Origin: Congzhengia sp045587965 | GTDB lineage: Bacteria; Bacillota; Clostridia; UBA1381; UBA9506 | Assembly: GCA_045587965.1 (NCBI GenBank) | Contig: JAZNDH010000003.1 | Location: 1-64,000, forward strand | Length of the DNA stretch: 64,000 nt | Reading direction: 5' to 3' | Shown here: piece by piece, positions 41,415-51,341 of the stretch | How positions within the stretch are numbered: the first letter of the stretch is position 1 | How the letters are laid out: the number at the start of each line of letters is the position of its first letter | The notes under the pieces: model-generated | The model's input: only the letters and a program-made list of their open reading frames with translations | Told to the model about the DNA's origin: nothing | Database searches by the model: none | Position numbers and translations under genes: made by a program

Positions 41415-43373
41415 ATGGATTTTAAAATACATTCAGATTATAAGCCCACGGGTGACCAGCCCGATGCTATAAAAAAGCTTACAGAGGGCGTTCTTCGTGG
41501 CGATAAAGAGCAAACGCTTTTAGGGGTTACAGGCTCAGGAAAAACCTTTACTATTGCCAATGTAATAGAAAAGGTGCAAAAGCCCACTCTTGTTCTTGCT
41601 CATAATAAAACCTTGGCGGCACAGCTTTGTAGCGAATTTAAAGCGTTTTTTCCTGAAAATTCGGTTGAATTTTTTGTGTCCTATTATGATTACTATCAAC
41701 CTGAAGCATATATCCCTAATACCGACACCTATATAGAAAAGGACTCATCAGTAAACGAAGAAATAGATAAATTAAGACACAGTGCCACAGCGGCGCTTTT
41801 TGAAAGACGTGATGTAATCGTAGTCGCCAGCGTTTCGTGTATTTACGGTCTTGGCGACCCTATTGACTATAACGAGCTTGTAATATCGTTGCGACCGGGT
41901 ATGGAGCGCGACAGAGATGAAATTTTAAAAAAGCTTGTTGAAATTCAATATGAAAGAAACGACATAAATTTTGTGCGTGGGAAATTTCGTGTTCGTGGCG
42001 ATGTTTTAGAGGTTTTTCCTGCCGAAAGCAGTGAAACAGCTATAAGAATAGAGTTTTTTGGTGATGAAATAGACAGAATTTCAGAAATTGATGTTGTAAC
42101 AGGCGAAATCAAAGGAACTCGTAATCATGTTGCAATTTATCCTGCATCGCACTACGTTACAACAAAAGAAAAAATGGCACGGGCAATTTCAACTATAGAA
42201 GAAGAATTGCAGGAAAGAATTAAATTCTTTAAATCCCGTGACCAGCTTTTAGAAGCACAAAGAATTGAACAAAGAACGAGCTACGATATAGAAATGATGC
42301 AGGAAATCGGTTTTTGTCAGGGTATAGAAAACTACTCAAGGCACATAAGTGGAAGAAAACCTGGCTCCGCGCCGTTTACGCTTTTAGACTATTTGCCTGA
42401 TGATTTTTTGCTTGTAGTTGATGAGTCACACGTTACTATTCCGCAGGTTCGTGGGATGTTCAATGGCGATAGAGCGAGAAAAACATCATTGGTCGACTAC
42501 GGCTTCAGGTTACCATCTGCATTTGATAACAGACCATTGAATTTTTCTGAATTTGAAGAAAGACTCAATCAGGTAATTTATGTAAGTGCCACACCTGCGG
42601 ATTACGAAAAGGAACGTTCAACCCAGATAGCAGAACAAATCATAAGACCAACAGGTTTATTAGACCCTGAAATTTCAGTCCGTCCCATAAAGGGTCAGGT
42701 CGATGATTTAGTTGGAGAAATTAACACAGAAATAGAAAAAGGAAACCGAGTTTTAGTTACAACGCTAACAAAAAAAATGGCAGAAGATTTAACGGATTAT
42801 CTGCGCGAATTAGACATTAAGGTAAAGTATCTTCACTCTGAAGTAAAAACCATTGAACGTATGGAAATAGTAAAAGAACTTCGTGAGGGATTGTTTGACG
42901 TTTTGGTGGGAATTAATCTTTTGCGCGAAGGTTTAGATATACCGGAAGTGTCGCTTATTGCAATTTTAGATGCTGATAAAGAAGGTTTTTTACGTTCTGA
43001 AACATCGTTAATTCAAACGGTAGGCAGAGCTGCAAGAAATGTAGATGGCAGGGTTATAATGTATGCCGACAGCATAACAGGCTCAATGGAAAGGGCAATA
43101 AAAGAAACTAATCGACGCCGTAAAAAGCAGAGTGATTATAATAAGTTAAACGGCATAACGCCAAAGTCTATTAAGAAAAATATTCGTGAAGTTATTTCCC
43201 CAATGGGTAAAGCTCCCGATGAGAGTGTTCGTGATATCAAGCTCACACGTGATATGGACATTAACCTAAAAATCGAGATTTTATCTGAGCAAATGAAATT
43301 AGCTGCAGAAGAATTACGTTTTGAAGATGCAGCAGCGATACGTGATAAAATTAAAAAATTGCAGAATAAATAA
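41415..43373 (+). CDS. uvrB: UvrABC system protein B
   Basis: 652 aa from ATG 41415, which gives the conserved start with HSDYKPTGDQPDAI; the frame runs open to 41355 but that part is not conserved. GVTGSGKTFT is Walker A, DYYQPEAYIP lies in the beta-hairpin that probes damage, LLVVDESHVTIPQ is the DEAD-like box, YVSATP is motif III, LIQTVGRAARN is motif VI, and a UVR domain (MKLAAEELRFEDAAAIRDKI) ends it. It is the damage-verifying helicase of nucleotide excision repair. uvrA and uvrC are not in the window. Confidence 0.98.
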   Translation: MDFKIHSDYKPTGDQPDAIKKLTEGVLRGDKEQTLLGVTGSGKTFTIANVIEKVQKPTLVLAHNKTLAAQLCSEFKAFFPENSVEFFVSYYDYYQPEAYIPNTDTYIEKDSSVNEEIDKLRHSATAALFERRDVIVVASVSCIYGLGDPIDYNELVISLRPGMERDRDEILKKLVEIQYERNDINFVRGKFRVRGDVLEVFPAESSETAIRIEFFGDEIDRISEIDVVTGEIKGTRNHVAIYPASHYVTTKEKMARAISTIEEELQERIKFFKSRDQLLEAQRIEQRTSYDIEMMQEIGFCQGIENYSRHISGRKPGSAPFTLLDYLPDDFLLVVDESHVTIPQVRGMFNGDRARKTSLVDYGFRLPSAFDNRPLNFSEFEERLNQVIYVSATPADYEKERSTQIAEQIIRPTGLLDPEISVRPIKGQVDDLVGEINTEIEKGNRVLVTTLTKKMAEDLTDYLRELDIKVKYLHSEVKTIERMEIVKELREGLFDVLVGINLLREGLDIPEVSLIAILDADKEGFLRSETSLIQTVGRAARNVDGRVIMYADSITGSMERAIKETNRRRKKQSDYNKLNGITPKSIKKNIREVISPMGKAPDESVRDIKLTRDMDINLKIEILSEQMKLAAEELRFEDAAAIRDKIKKLQNK

Positions 43374-43377
43374 AAAA

Positions 43378-43413
43378 ATAGGGTTGTAGCCTTGTCTACA
43401 ACCCTATTTTTTA
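43378..43413. terminator. Shared terminator, TTGTAG/CTACAA variant
   Basis: ATAGGGTTGTAG (43378-43389) / CTACAACCCTAT (43396-43407), A and T tails, between convergent uvrB and the C_GCAxxG gene. Confidence 0.9.
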
Positions 43414-43853
43414 TTTAAATATTCTTCTAAAATTTCAGCTCCATCGCCTACAAATTTAGCACAAGGACGCACCTTATAGTATTCTCTGTTGCGCTCTTCA
43501 GGAGTGTGACCGCTTGTGGTTTTAATATTTTTTAAAAGCTCACGGCATATAATTGTATTGTTTTTTTCCTTAAAGCTTTCGGCCAATTCCTGAACTTTTT
43601 TATAAAGCTCTGCTTTTTCTTCTGTGGCATCATGAGAGCTATAACCAAAAACCATACTTAAAACCATTGTCATACCGCTTACAACACCGCAAACCTCACG
43701 GAGCTTTCCCATGCCTGCTCCAAAGCCTGACGAAAGCTTTACAGCGGTATCAAAATCCAAATTCATTTCTTTGCAAAATGCACCCGCAATAGATTGTGAA
43801 CAGTTAAAACCATCAATAAATAATTGTGTAGCTATTTCTCTTTTTGTTTTCAT
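43404..43853 (-). CDS. C_GCAxxG_C_C family protein
   Basis: 149 aa from ATG 43853 (GAGGT 6 nt upstream). Helical protein with the family pattern: FNCSQSIAGAFC, SGFGAGMGKLREVCGVVSGM, CRELL and VRPCAKFV; the spaced Cys residues give the family its name and probably bind a metal or redox cofactor. Function unknown; common in anaerobes. Divergence or operon partners are not informative: the next gene upstream (SDR) is 53 bp away on the same strand and may be co-transcribed. Confidence 0.85.
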   Translation of the reverse strand: MKTKREIATQLFIDGFNCSQSIAGAFCKEMNLDFDTAVKLSSGFGAGMGKLREVCGVVSGMTMVLSMVFGYSSHDATEEKAELYKKVQELAESFKEKNNTIICRELLKNIKTTSGHTPEERNREYYKVRPCAKFVGDGAEILEEYLNKK

Positions 43854-43906
43854 AATGTACCTCAAAATTCTAATTTATTTTAGAAAAACATCCAAAGCTC
43901 TCTTGT

Positions 43907-44644
43907 TTATATCACCATACCACCATTTACATTTAAAATAGCTCCTGTTATGAATGGGGACAACTCATCGTCTGCTAAGAAGAAAACGGCCTTTGCAACA
44001 TCCTCAGCTGTTCCTATTTTACCAAGTGGAATTTCATCGATTACAGACTTCAATTCTTCTTTTGAAAGATTTTTATTCATATCAGTATCAATAAGCCCCG
44101 GTGCAACACAATTTACACGGATATTAGAGGGTGCTAATTCCTGGGAAAGTGCTTTTGTGAGCCCGATTACTGCAGATTTTGCAGCGGAGTAGTGAACTTC
44201 ACAAGAAGCACCACATACGCCCCACATCGAAGAAATGTTTACAATAGCACCGCGTTTTTCGTGCAGCATTTGTGGAAGTATTTCGTGAATTGTGTTGTAA
44301 ACTCCGTCAACATTTACAGAAAACATTTTATTCCAGTTTTCCTTGGTTATATCACTAAATACTTTATGCTCAGCAATTCCTGCATTGTTCACTAAAACTG
44401 AAACAGTTCCCAAAGCACGCTTGCACTCTAAAACCATATTTTTGACCTGTTCATTATCAGAAATGTCGCCACAAAGTGCAACAGCATTTTGTCCCAAAGC
44501 TTTAATTTGTGCAACAACACTTTCTGCTTTTTCTTTATTTGTTAAATAATTAACAGCAATATCATATCCGTTTTTTGCAAAATATATAGCGCAAGAAGCA
44601 CCAATTCCACGTGATGCGCCTGTTATAAAAGCTACTTTTTTCAT
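43907..44644 (-). CDS. FabG/YmfI-like short-chain dehydrogenase
   Basis: 245 aa, classical SDR. TGASRGIGASCA is the NADP-binding Gly motif, NNAGIAEH follows, and the catalytic Ser-Tyr-Lys are in NISSMWG, YSAAK; PGLIDTDM and the C-terminal GGMVI close the fold. It could be 3-oxoacyl-ACP reductase or the YmfI-type reductase that modifies elongation factor P. No fatty-acid genes surround it, so the second reading is at least as likely; not decidable here. Confidence 0.88.
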   Translation of the reverse strand: MKKVAFITGASRGIGASCAIYFAKNGYDIAVNYLTNKEKAESVVAQIKALGQNAVALCGDISDNEQVKNMVLECKRALGTVSVLVNNAGIAEHKVFSDITKENWNKMFSVNVDGVYNTIHEILPQMLHEKRGAIVNISSMWGVCGASCEVHYSAAKSAVIGLTKALSQELAPSNIRVNCVAPGLIDTDMNKNLSKEELKSVIDEIPLGKIGTAEDVAKAVFFLADDELSPFITGAILNVNGGMVI

Positions 44645-44691
44645 AATTTTCTCCCAAAACTTGTTTTTTACATTTTATCACAAATTAATAA

Positions 44692-45894
44692 TTAATTCAA
44701 GTCTTGGTTTTTTCTATCATCTTCTATTTCGCCTTTTTGAGCTTCTGCTATATCTTCTAAATATTCTGCCTTAACTGTAACCTCAATTGTTGTGTCATTT
44801 ATTAAATTATGTGAAATTTCTGAGCTTACTTTGTGAGAATTGGGCAGGGCTTCTTCTTCGATTTGCTTTAACAACTGATTCGCACCGAAGCTTTTAACAC
44901 TTTCTTCTGTTAAAAATTCTTCTTCTAAAATGATTTCTGTATATTGCTTTTTATTAAGTGATATACCGAATAGAGAAAAGCTTTTTTCTTCTAAGTCGAA
45001 ATTTTCATAAGGAATACGGTCTTTATGAAATAAGCGGATTTTTTTACCTGAAAAATCTAATGTGTATTGACTTTTCTTTAACCCCGTTTCATGACGAGTT
45101 GTAGAAATCAAAGAAAAAAGCTCTTTTTTTTCATACCATACACGAGCTAAAACGGAAGCTTTTGCTCTTACGTATCTTGTGAGCTGTTTTGCAGGAACGG
45201 GGATTTTTCCTGTAACTAAAACCATACCTGCTAAAACGGTTTGACCTTCTTCAACGACGGGTACACCTTCTTTGACTGTCATAGTTTCAATTAAAGCGTC
45301 CTTTTTTGCAACGATATTATAATATTCATCAGGAGCCAAAATTTCAGGTGTTTCTATTTTTTCTCTCACGTCAACTATGATGTTTGAGCCCTTTTTATCA
45401 ACCCAAATCCAGGAGAGCTCGGGAATTGCAAGAAGCGACTCTTTCTTTAACTCTTTTTGGTCAATCTTTGATTTTAACATACCAACCTTTAGTCCTGAAT
45501 CGTTTAAAACAGACAATATTTTTTCGGTTGGTATATTAGTATTTCCACGTATTTCAATGCTTAAAACAAACTGATTTGCTAAAATTACAGCGCAAATAAA
45601 TATTAAAACACCAAATACGAATATTTTTCTGTTTTTATATTTTTGCAACAAAAAAGGAAAACCGTGCTTTATGTTTATATGCACTAAAACACCCGTATTA
45701 TAGGCGATTTCACGAAGCTTTAAAAATGATTTAGATGAAATTTTACACCTGATTGAAGCTTTGGAAATTCTTTTTATATCCCATAATAAAATGCCTGATG
45801 TAGCACAAACCTGAATAAAACGCTCGCAAAAGCTTCCTGTTACGGTAATTGTAAGATAACCTTTAAAATATGAAATTAAAGCAGGAACAAACAC
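44692..45894 (-). CDS. yqfD: Sporulation protein YqfD
   Basis: 400 aa. The N-terminal cytoplasmic region (LTITVTGSFCERFIQVCATSGILLWD) is followed by one membrane segment (about 90-112: FVFGVLIFICAVILANQF) and a long extracytoplasmic part beginning with a POTRA/FtsQ-like SIEIRGNTNIPTEKILSVL. Required for normal sporulation in Bacillus, where it is transcribed in the mother cell. It follows yqfC by 6 bp, the conserved pairing in endospore formers. Confidence 0.93.
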   Translation of the reverse strand: MFVPALISYFKGYLTITVTGSFCERFIQVCATSGILLWDIKRISKASIRCKISSKSFLKLREIAYNTGVLVHINIKHGFPFLLQKYKNRKIFVFGVLIFICAVILANQFVLSIEIRGNTNIPTEKILSVLNDSGLKVGMLKSKIDQKELKKESLLAIPELSWIWVDKKGSNIIVDVREKIETPEILAPDEYYNIVAKKDALIETMTVKEGVPVVEEGQTVLAGMVLVTGKIPVPAKQLTRYVRAKASVLARVWYEKKELFSLISTTRHETGLKKSQYTLDFSGKKIRLFHKDRIPYENFDLEEKSFSLFGISLNKKQYTEIILEEEFLTEESVKSFGANQLLKQIEEEALPNSHKVSSEISHNLINDTTIEVTVKAEYLEDIAEAQKGEIEDDRKNQDLN

Positions 45895-45900
45895 AAATAA

Positions 45901-46197
45901 TCAACTCCGGGATTTTGAGAAATTTACGGCTAAAATATTACCACAAATGCTTATTTCATCATCGGTTATTATAGAAATGTTTAATCCGCATCCTTTTAAT
46001 TCAATAATTAAATCTTTAGAAGAAAGCGTGATTTTTTCTGATTCGTATTCTAATATAGATTTGTAGTTTTCTATACGTATTTCCGTATTGGAAAGCATTA
46101 AAATTCGGGGTATGTCAAATACAATATCTTCGGGAATATCTAAGGTTTTAACTATTTTTTTCGGAATGTTGCGCCGTTTTGTTTTGGGCCTTTTCAT
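45901..46197 (-). CDS. yqfC: Sporulation protein YqfC
   Basis: 98 aa. Basic N-terminus, then the compact beta-rich YabP/YqfC domain (DIPRILMLSNTEIRIENYKSILEY and the closing GNILAVNF). YqfC and YqfD are an operon of the mother-cell sporulation programme. Divergent from ylbJ with a 59-bp gap that must hold promoters for both. RBS GGAGGTGA upstream. Confidence 0.92.
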   Translation of the reverse strand: MKRPKTKRRNIPKKIVKTLDIPEDIVFDIPRILMLSNTEIRIENYKSILEYESEKITLSSKDLIIELKGCGLNISIITDDEISICGNILAVNFSKSRS

Positions 46198-46256
46198 AAT
46201 TTCACCTCCGTAATACTTATGCTTGTGCTCACATAATAATTACTTGAGGTGGTTAT

Positions 46257-47267
46257 GTGAAGATTAAGAGATTTTTTTGCTTTTTATGCCTTTTATTATT
46301 ACTGATGTTTTTAATAGTAAAAACTGAAACCGCAACAACAGCAGGCATAAATGCACTTGTGCTTTGCGCAAAAACCATAATACCAACGCTTTTCCCGTTC
46401 TTTGTTATTTCAGGACTAATGCTTGATTTAGGACTTGTAGCTGTATTGGGAAAGCTACTTTCACCTGTTTCGCACTTTCTTTTTAAAACATCGGGCAAAG
46501 GTGCAGTTGTGTTTTTAATAGGAATTTTGTGTGGTTACCCAACAGGAGCAAAAACGATAGGGAGAATGTGTGAAAATGACGAGCTTTTAAAAAAAGAGGG
46601 AGAACGCCTACTTGCATTTTGTAATAATTCAGGACCGTTATTTGTAATAGGTGCTGTTGGTAATATGATGTTAAAAGACCATAGTCTTGGCATTTTTTTA
46701 TATGCAGTACACGTTGTTTCTGCTGTGTTAACAGGTGTTTTATTGAGATTTTTATCAAGTGTAAGCACAGAAAAAAAAGAAGAAACCTTTATTACTAAAA
46801 CAATAGGTGAAGCGGTATCAAAAAGCGTGGAATCGGCTGTTTTTTCAACACTCAGCGTGTGCGGATATGTGGTGTTTTTCAGCGTGCTGTGTTCGATAGT
46901 TAAGAATTCTTTTTTAATATCCTTATTAGAAGTGACAACAGGTGCAAAATCGCTTATAGAATTAGGACTCAACACAGAAACAACTCTCATTTTGCTGTCG
47001 GGAATAATAGGCTTTGGCGGAATTTGTGTCGCACTGCAGGTACAAAGTGCAACACGAAAAGCAAAGCTTTCTTTAAAAACATATATTATAGGCAAAAGTA
47101 TTCAGGCAGTGGTATCTATGGCAATTACATTTTTGTGGTTAAAAATAAGTCAGACAACATTTACATTTGCACCGCAGGCGTTTGCGGAAACAGAACATAT
47201 TTATTCGGTTTTAATCTTCTTTTTGGGGGTAATTCTTTTAATGAGCCGTTTGACAAAGAAAAACTGA
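46257..47267 (+). CDS. ylbJ: Sporulation integral membrane protein YlbJ
   Basis: 336 aa from GTG 46257 (GAGGTGG upstream). About eight membrane helices; LVLCAKTIIPTLFPFFVISGL, GILCGYPTGAKTIG and FCNNSGPLFVIGAVG are the family signatures of nucleoside-transporter-like Gate domains. Mother-cell sporulation protein in Bacillus and Clostridium. Its position next to yqfC-yqfD makes a small sporulation cluster. Confidence 0.93.
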   Translation: MKIKRFFCFLCLLLLLMFLIVKTETATTAGINALVLCAKTIIPTLFPFFVISGLMLDLGLVAVLGKLLSPVSHFLFKTSGKGAVVFLIGILCGYPTGAKTIGRMCENDELLKKEGERLLAFCNNSGPLFVIGAVGNMMLKDHSLGIFLYAVHVVSAVLTGVLLRFLSSVSTEKKEETFITKTIGEAVSKSVESAVFSTLSVCGYVVFFSVLCSIVKNSFLISLLEVTTGAKSLIELGLNTETTLILLSGIIGFGGICVALQVQSATRKAKLSLKTYIIGKSIQAVVSMAITFLWLKISQTTFTFAPQAFAETEHIYSVLIFFLGVILLMSRLTKKN

Positions 47268-47305
47268 TATGATATACTTTTTTGGAGTTGAAGGAGTCGT
47301 AAATT

Positions 47306-48229
47306 ATGTTTAAATATACTAATGACAATAAAAGATATCACACGCTTGATTACCACTTGAAAAATACTTTTGGCGAAAAGATTTTTAAAGCGGTAATCGA
47401 CGGTGGCTTTTCTTGCCCTAATATCGACGGAAGTGTTGGCTATGGTGGTTGTGCCTACTGTTTATCAGGCTCAGGGGAATTCACCCATAGTAATAAAACC
47501 ATAACCGACCAATTAAATAAAGAATATGAAAGAATAGGAAAAAAGCACGAAAATCCAAAACTCATTGCTTATTTTCAGGCGCATACAAACACATACGCAC
47601 CAATCGAAACACTAAAAGAAAGATATGATGAAGCACTGTGCTTTTCAAATGTCGCAGGCTTAAGTATTGCAACCCGCCCTGACTGTATTGATACTCAAAT
47701 TGCTGATTTGCTACAAGAATATTCAAAAAAAACGTATCTTACAGTAGAATTAGGATTACAAACGGTTAATGATAAAACAGCCAAAGAATTTAATCGTGGA
47801 TATGGTTTTAACACGTTTTTAAAGGCGTACAAGCTTTTGCGTGAAAGGAATATCAGAGTTTGTATTCATATAATTAATGGACTTATGGGTGAAACTAAAG
47901 AAGATATGCTAACTACAGCTAAAACGATAGGAAAGCTTGCGCCTGACGCTGTAAAAATCCATCTTTTACACATTTTAAATAATACAGCTTATGCCAAAGA
48001 ATATGAAGCGGGAAATCTTATTCCAATGAAAAAAGACGTTTACATTGATACGGTAATAAGACAGTTAGAGCTATTACCCGCAGAAACTGTAATTGAAAGA
48101 ATTACAGGAGACGGTGCTAAGGAAAGCTTAATAGCACCCAAATGGAGCTTAGATAAAATTTCGGTTTTAGGCGGAATAGATAAGGAAATGGCGTTAAGAA
48201 ACACATATCAGGGCATACTTTATGCTTGA
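47306..48229 (+). CDS. Radical SAM protein, TIGR01212 (YtqA) family
   Basis: 307 aa. The cluster-binding cysteines have the unusual spacing CPNIDGSVGYGGCAYC (long gap, then C-x2-C), typical of the YtqA/YhcC type. IDGGFSC, ATRPDCI, VELGLQT and KIHLLHILNNT are further matches. Related to Elp3-like proteins without the acetyltransferase domain. Ribosome site AAGGAG. Function unknown; found widely in Firmicutes. The alaS promoter overlaps its stop codon. Confidence 0.92.
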   Translation: MFKYTNDNKRYHTLDYHLKNTFGEKIFKAVIDGGFSCPNIDGSVGYGGCAYCLSGSGEFTHSNKTITDQLNKEYERIGKKHENPKLIAYFQAHTNTYAPIETLKERYDEALCFSNVAGLSIATRPDCIDTQIADLLQEYSKKTYLTVELGLQTVNDKTAKEFNRGYGFNTFLKAYKLLRERNIRVCIHIINGLMGETKEDMLTTAKTIGKLAPDAVKIHLLHILNNTAYAKEYEAGNLIPMKKDVYIDTVIRQLELLPAETVIERITGDGAKESLIAPKWSLDKISVLGGIDKEMALRNTYQGILYA

Positions 48230-48254
48230 CTAAATATGTAATTTATAGTAAAAT
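48226..48254 (+). promoter_or_regulatory. Promoter of alaS
   Basis: -35 TTGACT (48226-48231) spanning the preceding stop codon, 17-bp spacer, -10 TAAAAT (48249-48254); 49 bp to the ATG, too short for a T-box leader. Confidence 0.75.
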
Positions 48255-48303
48255 AAATATATTATGTAAATGTAAGTATTAAAGTTACGAAAGGTTGAGA
48301 TAA

Positions 48304-50886
48304 ATGGAAAAATTAGGCCTTAACGAAATAAGAGAAAAGTTCCTTTCATTTTATGAATCAAAGGAGCATTTAAGATTAAAAAGTCACTCGTTAGTTCCTG
48401 AGAATGACCCGAGTTTACTTTTGATTAATGCAGGTATGGCACCGCTAAAACCATATTTTACAGGAAGACAGGTTCCGCCAAAATCAAGAGTTACATCTTG
48501 TCAGAAATGTATAAGAACACCCGATATCGAGCGTGTTGGTAAAACAGCCCGTCACGGAACATTTTTTGAAATGCTCGGTAACTTCTCATTTGGCGACTAT
48601 TTCAAACACGATGCAACAAAATGGGCTTGGGAATTTGTAACAGAGGTTTTAGGGCTTCCAAAGGAAAGAGTTTGGATTTCTGTTTACGAAGAAGATGATG
48701 AAGCAATAGAAATCTGGACAAATCACGTTGGTGTTTCCCGTGACCATATCGTTAAAATGGGCAAGGAAGACAACTTCTGGGAAATCGGCACAGGTCCTTG
48801 CGGTCCTTGTTCTGAGCTTTATTTTGACAGGGGCGAACAATACGGTTGCGGCTCGCCTGATTGTAAGGTTGGCTGTGAGTGTGACAGATACGTTGAATTC
48901 TGGAATCTTGTTTTCACACAGTTTGACAAGCAAGAAGATGGCACTTATATACCGCTTGAGCATCCAAATATCGATACAGGTATGGGGCTAGAGCGTATCG
49001 CTTGTATTATGCAGGAAATCACATCTATTTTTGATGTTGATACAATAAAGAGCATACGCGACGATGTATGTAAAAAGGCTGGTTTAGAATACGGAAAAGA
49101 TGCCGATACCGACGTCTCTATCCGTGTTGTAACAGACCACATAAGAAGCACAGTATTTATGATGTCTGATGGAGTTAATCCGTCAAACGAAGGCAGAGGC
49201 TACGTTTTAAGAAGATTATTGCGCCGTGCTGCACGTCACGGAAGACTATTGGGAATTGGGGGCACATTCCTTTATGAGCTTGCCGATACAGTAATTGAAA
49301 ATTCTAAAGGGGCTTACCCTGAGCTTTTCGAAAAAGCAGATTTAATAAAGAACAAAATCAAAAAAGAAGAAGAGCGCTTTGCTCAAACGATAGATGCAGG
49401 CTTTGCTATTTTGAATAATTTCTTAAAAGAAGGAAATGGCAAGGTGTTCTCAGGCGAAAACGCCTTCAAGCTTTATGATACCTATGGTTTCCCAATTGAT
49501 TTAACAAAGGAAATTTTAGCAGAAAAAGGCATTGAAATCGATGAAGAAGGCTTTAATCGTGAGATGGAAAGCCAACGAGCAAGAGCAAGACAAAGCGCTA
49601 AAATGACAGAAGTCGGCTGGGATGACAAAATCGCAGATGCACTCGTTTCTGTTCCGCCAACAAAATTTGTCGGTTATGAAACATTAGAAACAGAAGCCGA
49701 AGTTTTATTGGTTTTAGATGATGAAAAAACAAGCATTGTTGTTTTGGATAAAACACCGTTTTACGGAGAAGGTGGCGGAGAAGTAGGTGATGTTGGTACA
49801 ATTAACGGACTAAAGGTTACCGACACCAAAAAAACACCTGACGGCAAATATTATCATTTTGTTGAAATGGAAAACGGCGAAATCAATGTTGGCGATAAGG
49901 TTTTAGCTTCGGTTTGTGAAAAAACACGTAAGCTTATCCAGGCAAACCACAGTGCAACACACCTATTAGATTCAGCCCTAAAGAATGCATTGGGCGATGC
50001 TGTAACACAGTCGGGCTCATACGTTTCAGCAGAAAGATTAAGATTTGACTTCACATTAGACAGAGCAGTAACAAAAGAAGAATTAGCAAGTGTTGAGGCT
50101 GAAGTAAATATTAAAATTTTAGAAAACTTAAAGGTTAAATGGGAAGAAATGCCGATAAATGAAGCTAAAGCTAAGGGTGCTGTTGCGGTGTTTGGCGACA
50201 AATACGGCGACACAGTACGTGTTGTTTCTATGGGCGACTATTCAATGGAATTATGTGGTGGTTGCCACGTTTCATCCACATCAGAAATCGGCTTGTTTAA
50301 AATAATAGCTGAAACAGGTGTTGCTGCCGGTATAAGAAGAATTGAAGCTGTAACAAGTATGGGCGTTTTATCTGAGCTTAAAAACGCAGAAAGTGTAATA
50401 GTTGAAACAGCCGAAAGCTTAAAATGCGGTGTTTTAGATGTAGCTAAAAAGGCATCATCAGTAGTTGCAGAAATTAAAGCATTAGAGTCAAAAATCGAAA
50501 GTTTAAATGCAAAGCTTGCAGGCGGTGCAGCTGATGAAATTTTAAATAACGCTAAAGAAATCAATGGAATTACCGTAGTCTTGGGCCGTGTGGACGGCGC
50601 AAATGTTGATGCGCTTCGCAACTTGGGTGATGACTTTAAAGCAAAGCTTGACTGTGGTGTTATTGTGCTTGCTTCAAATGATAACGGCAAGGTTTCAATC
50701 GTTTCAATGGCTACAAAGTCAGCTGTTGAACGTGGTGCTCATGCAGGTAACATCGTTCGTGAAGTTGCTAAAGTCTGTGGCGGTGGCGGTGGCGGTAAGC
50801 CGGAAAGTGCGCAGGCAGGAGCAAAGGATGCTTCAAAAATTGATGAGGCACTTTTAATGGTTGAAAATATCGTAGCAGGACTATAA
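48304..50886 (+). CDS. alaS: Alanine--tRNA ligase
   Basis: 860 aa, normal length. Class II core with SFYESKEHLRLKSHSLVPENDPSLL at the start, FFEMLGNFSFGDYFK and GMGLERI (motif 3). The editing domain has HSATHLL (Zn-binding H-x3-H) and MELCGGCHVSST (second Zn half); a C-terminal C-Ala domain ends with a Gly-rich VCGGGGGGKPESAQAG DHH-like stretch. Charges tRNA-Ala and clears Ser and Gly mischarges. Precedes the rpsF operon by about 120 bp. Confidence 0.98.
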   Translation: MEKLGLNEIREKFLSFYESKEHLRLKSHSLVPENDPSLLLINAGMAPLKPYFTGRQVPPKSRVTSCQKCIRTPDIERVGKTARHGTFFEMLGNFSFGDYFKHDATKWAWEFVTEVLGLPKERVWISVYEEDDEAIEIWTNHVGVSRDHIVKMGKEDNFWEIGTGPCGPCSELYFDRGEQYGCGSPDCKVGCECDRYVEFWNLVFTQFDKQEDGTYIPLEHPNIDTGMGLERIACIMQEITSIFDVDTIKSIRDDVCKKAGLEYGKDADTDVSIRVVTDHIRSTVFMMSDGVNPSNEGRGYVLRRLLRRAARHGRLLGIGGTFLYELADTVIENSKGAYPELFEKADLIKNKIKKEEERFAQTIDAGFAILNNFLKEGNGKVFSGENAFKLYDTYGFPIDLTKEILAEKGIEIDEEGFNREMESQRARARQSAKMTEVGWDDKIADALVSVPPTKFVGYETLETEAEVLLVLDDEKTSIVVLDKTPFYGEGGGEVGDVGTINGLKVTDTKKTPDGKYYHFVEMENGEINVGDKVLASVCEKTRKLIQANHSATHLLDSALKNALGDAVTQSGSYVSAERLRFDFTLDRAVTKEELASVEAEVNIKILENLKVKWEEMPINEAKAKGAVAVFGDKYGDTVRVVSMGDYSMELCGGCHVSSTSEIGLFKIIAETGVAAGIRRIEAVTSMGVLSELKNAESVIVETAESLKCGVLDVAKKASSVVAEIKALESKIESLNAKLAGGAADEILNNAKEINGITVVLGRVDGANVDALRNLGDDFKAKLDCGVIVLASNDNGKVSIVSMATKSAVERGAHAGNIVREVAKVCGGGGGGKPESAQAGAKDASKIDEALLMVENIVAGL

Positions 50887-50893
50887 AAAACTC

Positions 50894-50922
50894 TTGACAA
50901 ATTAATGTATTTTATATATAAT
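50894..50922 (+). promoter_or_regulatory. Consensus promoter of the rpsF operon
   Basis: -35 TTGACA (50894-50899), 17-bp spacer, -10 TATAAT (50917-50922). Confidence 0.92.
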
Positions 50923-50929
50923 AATTTGA

Positions 50930-51005
50930 GTTGAAACTGTATATGCAGTTTTATCCTTGCTCTAATCGGGTGATTAGGGCCAAAGACCAGAAGGAGGTGT
51001 AAAGA
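50930..51005 (+). promoter_or_regulatory. Structured 5' leader of rpsF, possible S6:S18 autoregulatory site
   Basis: Two hairpins: AAACTG/CAGTTT (50934-50951) and CTCTAATC (50960-50967) / GATTAGGG (50972-50979) with a GGGT loop, then CCAAAGACC and the AAGGAGGTG ribosome site. S6 and S18 are known to repress rpsF operons through the leader; whether this sequence is that motif cannot be settled by eye. Confidence 0.5.
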
Positions 51006-51317
51006 ATGTCAGAAATAATCAATAAGTACGAAACTATCTTTGTAGTTGACGCGGCTTTAGAAGAAGAAGCTATCGCAGGTATTGTTGAGAAGTTCAAAAC
51101 ATTAATCAGTAACGCAGGTGAAATCGAATCTGTTGACGAATGGGGTAAGAGAAGATTAGCATATCCTATCGATTACAAAACAGAAGGTTACTACGTATTG
51201 GTTAACTTCAGCGCGAAAGCAGATTTCCCTGCTGAATTGGACCGTATCTACAACATTACTGATGGCTTATTAAGAAGCATCATCATCAAAAAAGACGAAA
51301 AGAACGCTAAAGCCTAA
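51006..51317 (+). CDS. rpsF: 30S ribosomal protein S6
   Basis: 103 aa. NKYETIFVVDAALEEEAIAGIVEKF and EWGKRRLAYPIDYKTEGYYVLVNF are the S6 signatures. Binds S18 and 16S rRNA in the platform of the small subunit. First gene of rpsF-ssb-rpsR, a conserved bacterial operon; perfect promoter and strong RBS. Confidence 0.98.
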   Translation: MSEIINKYETIFVVDAALEEEAIAGIVEKFKTLISNAGEIESVDEWGKRRLAYPIDYKTEGYYVLVNFSAKADFPAELDRIYNITDGLLRSIIIKKDEKNAKA

Positions 51318-51341
51318 GTTTTAGCACGGAGGGTATGACTT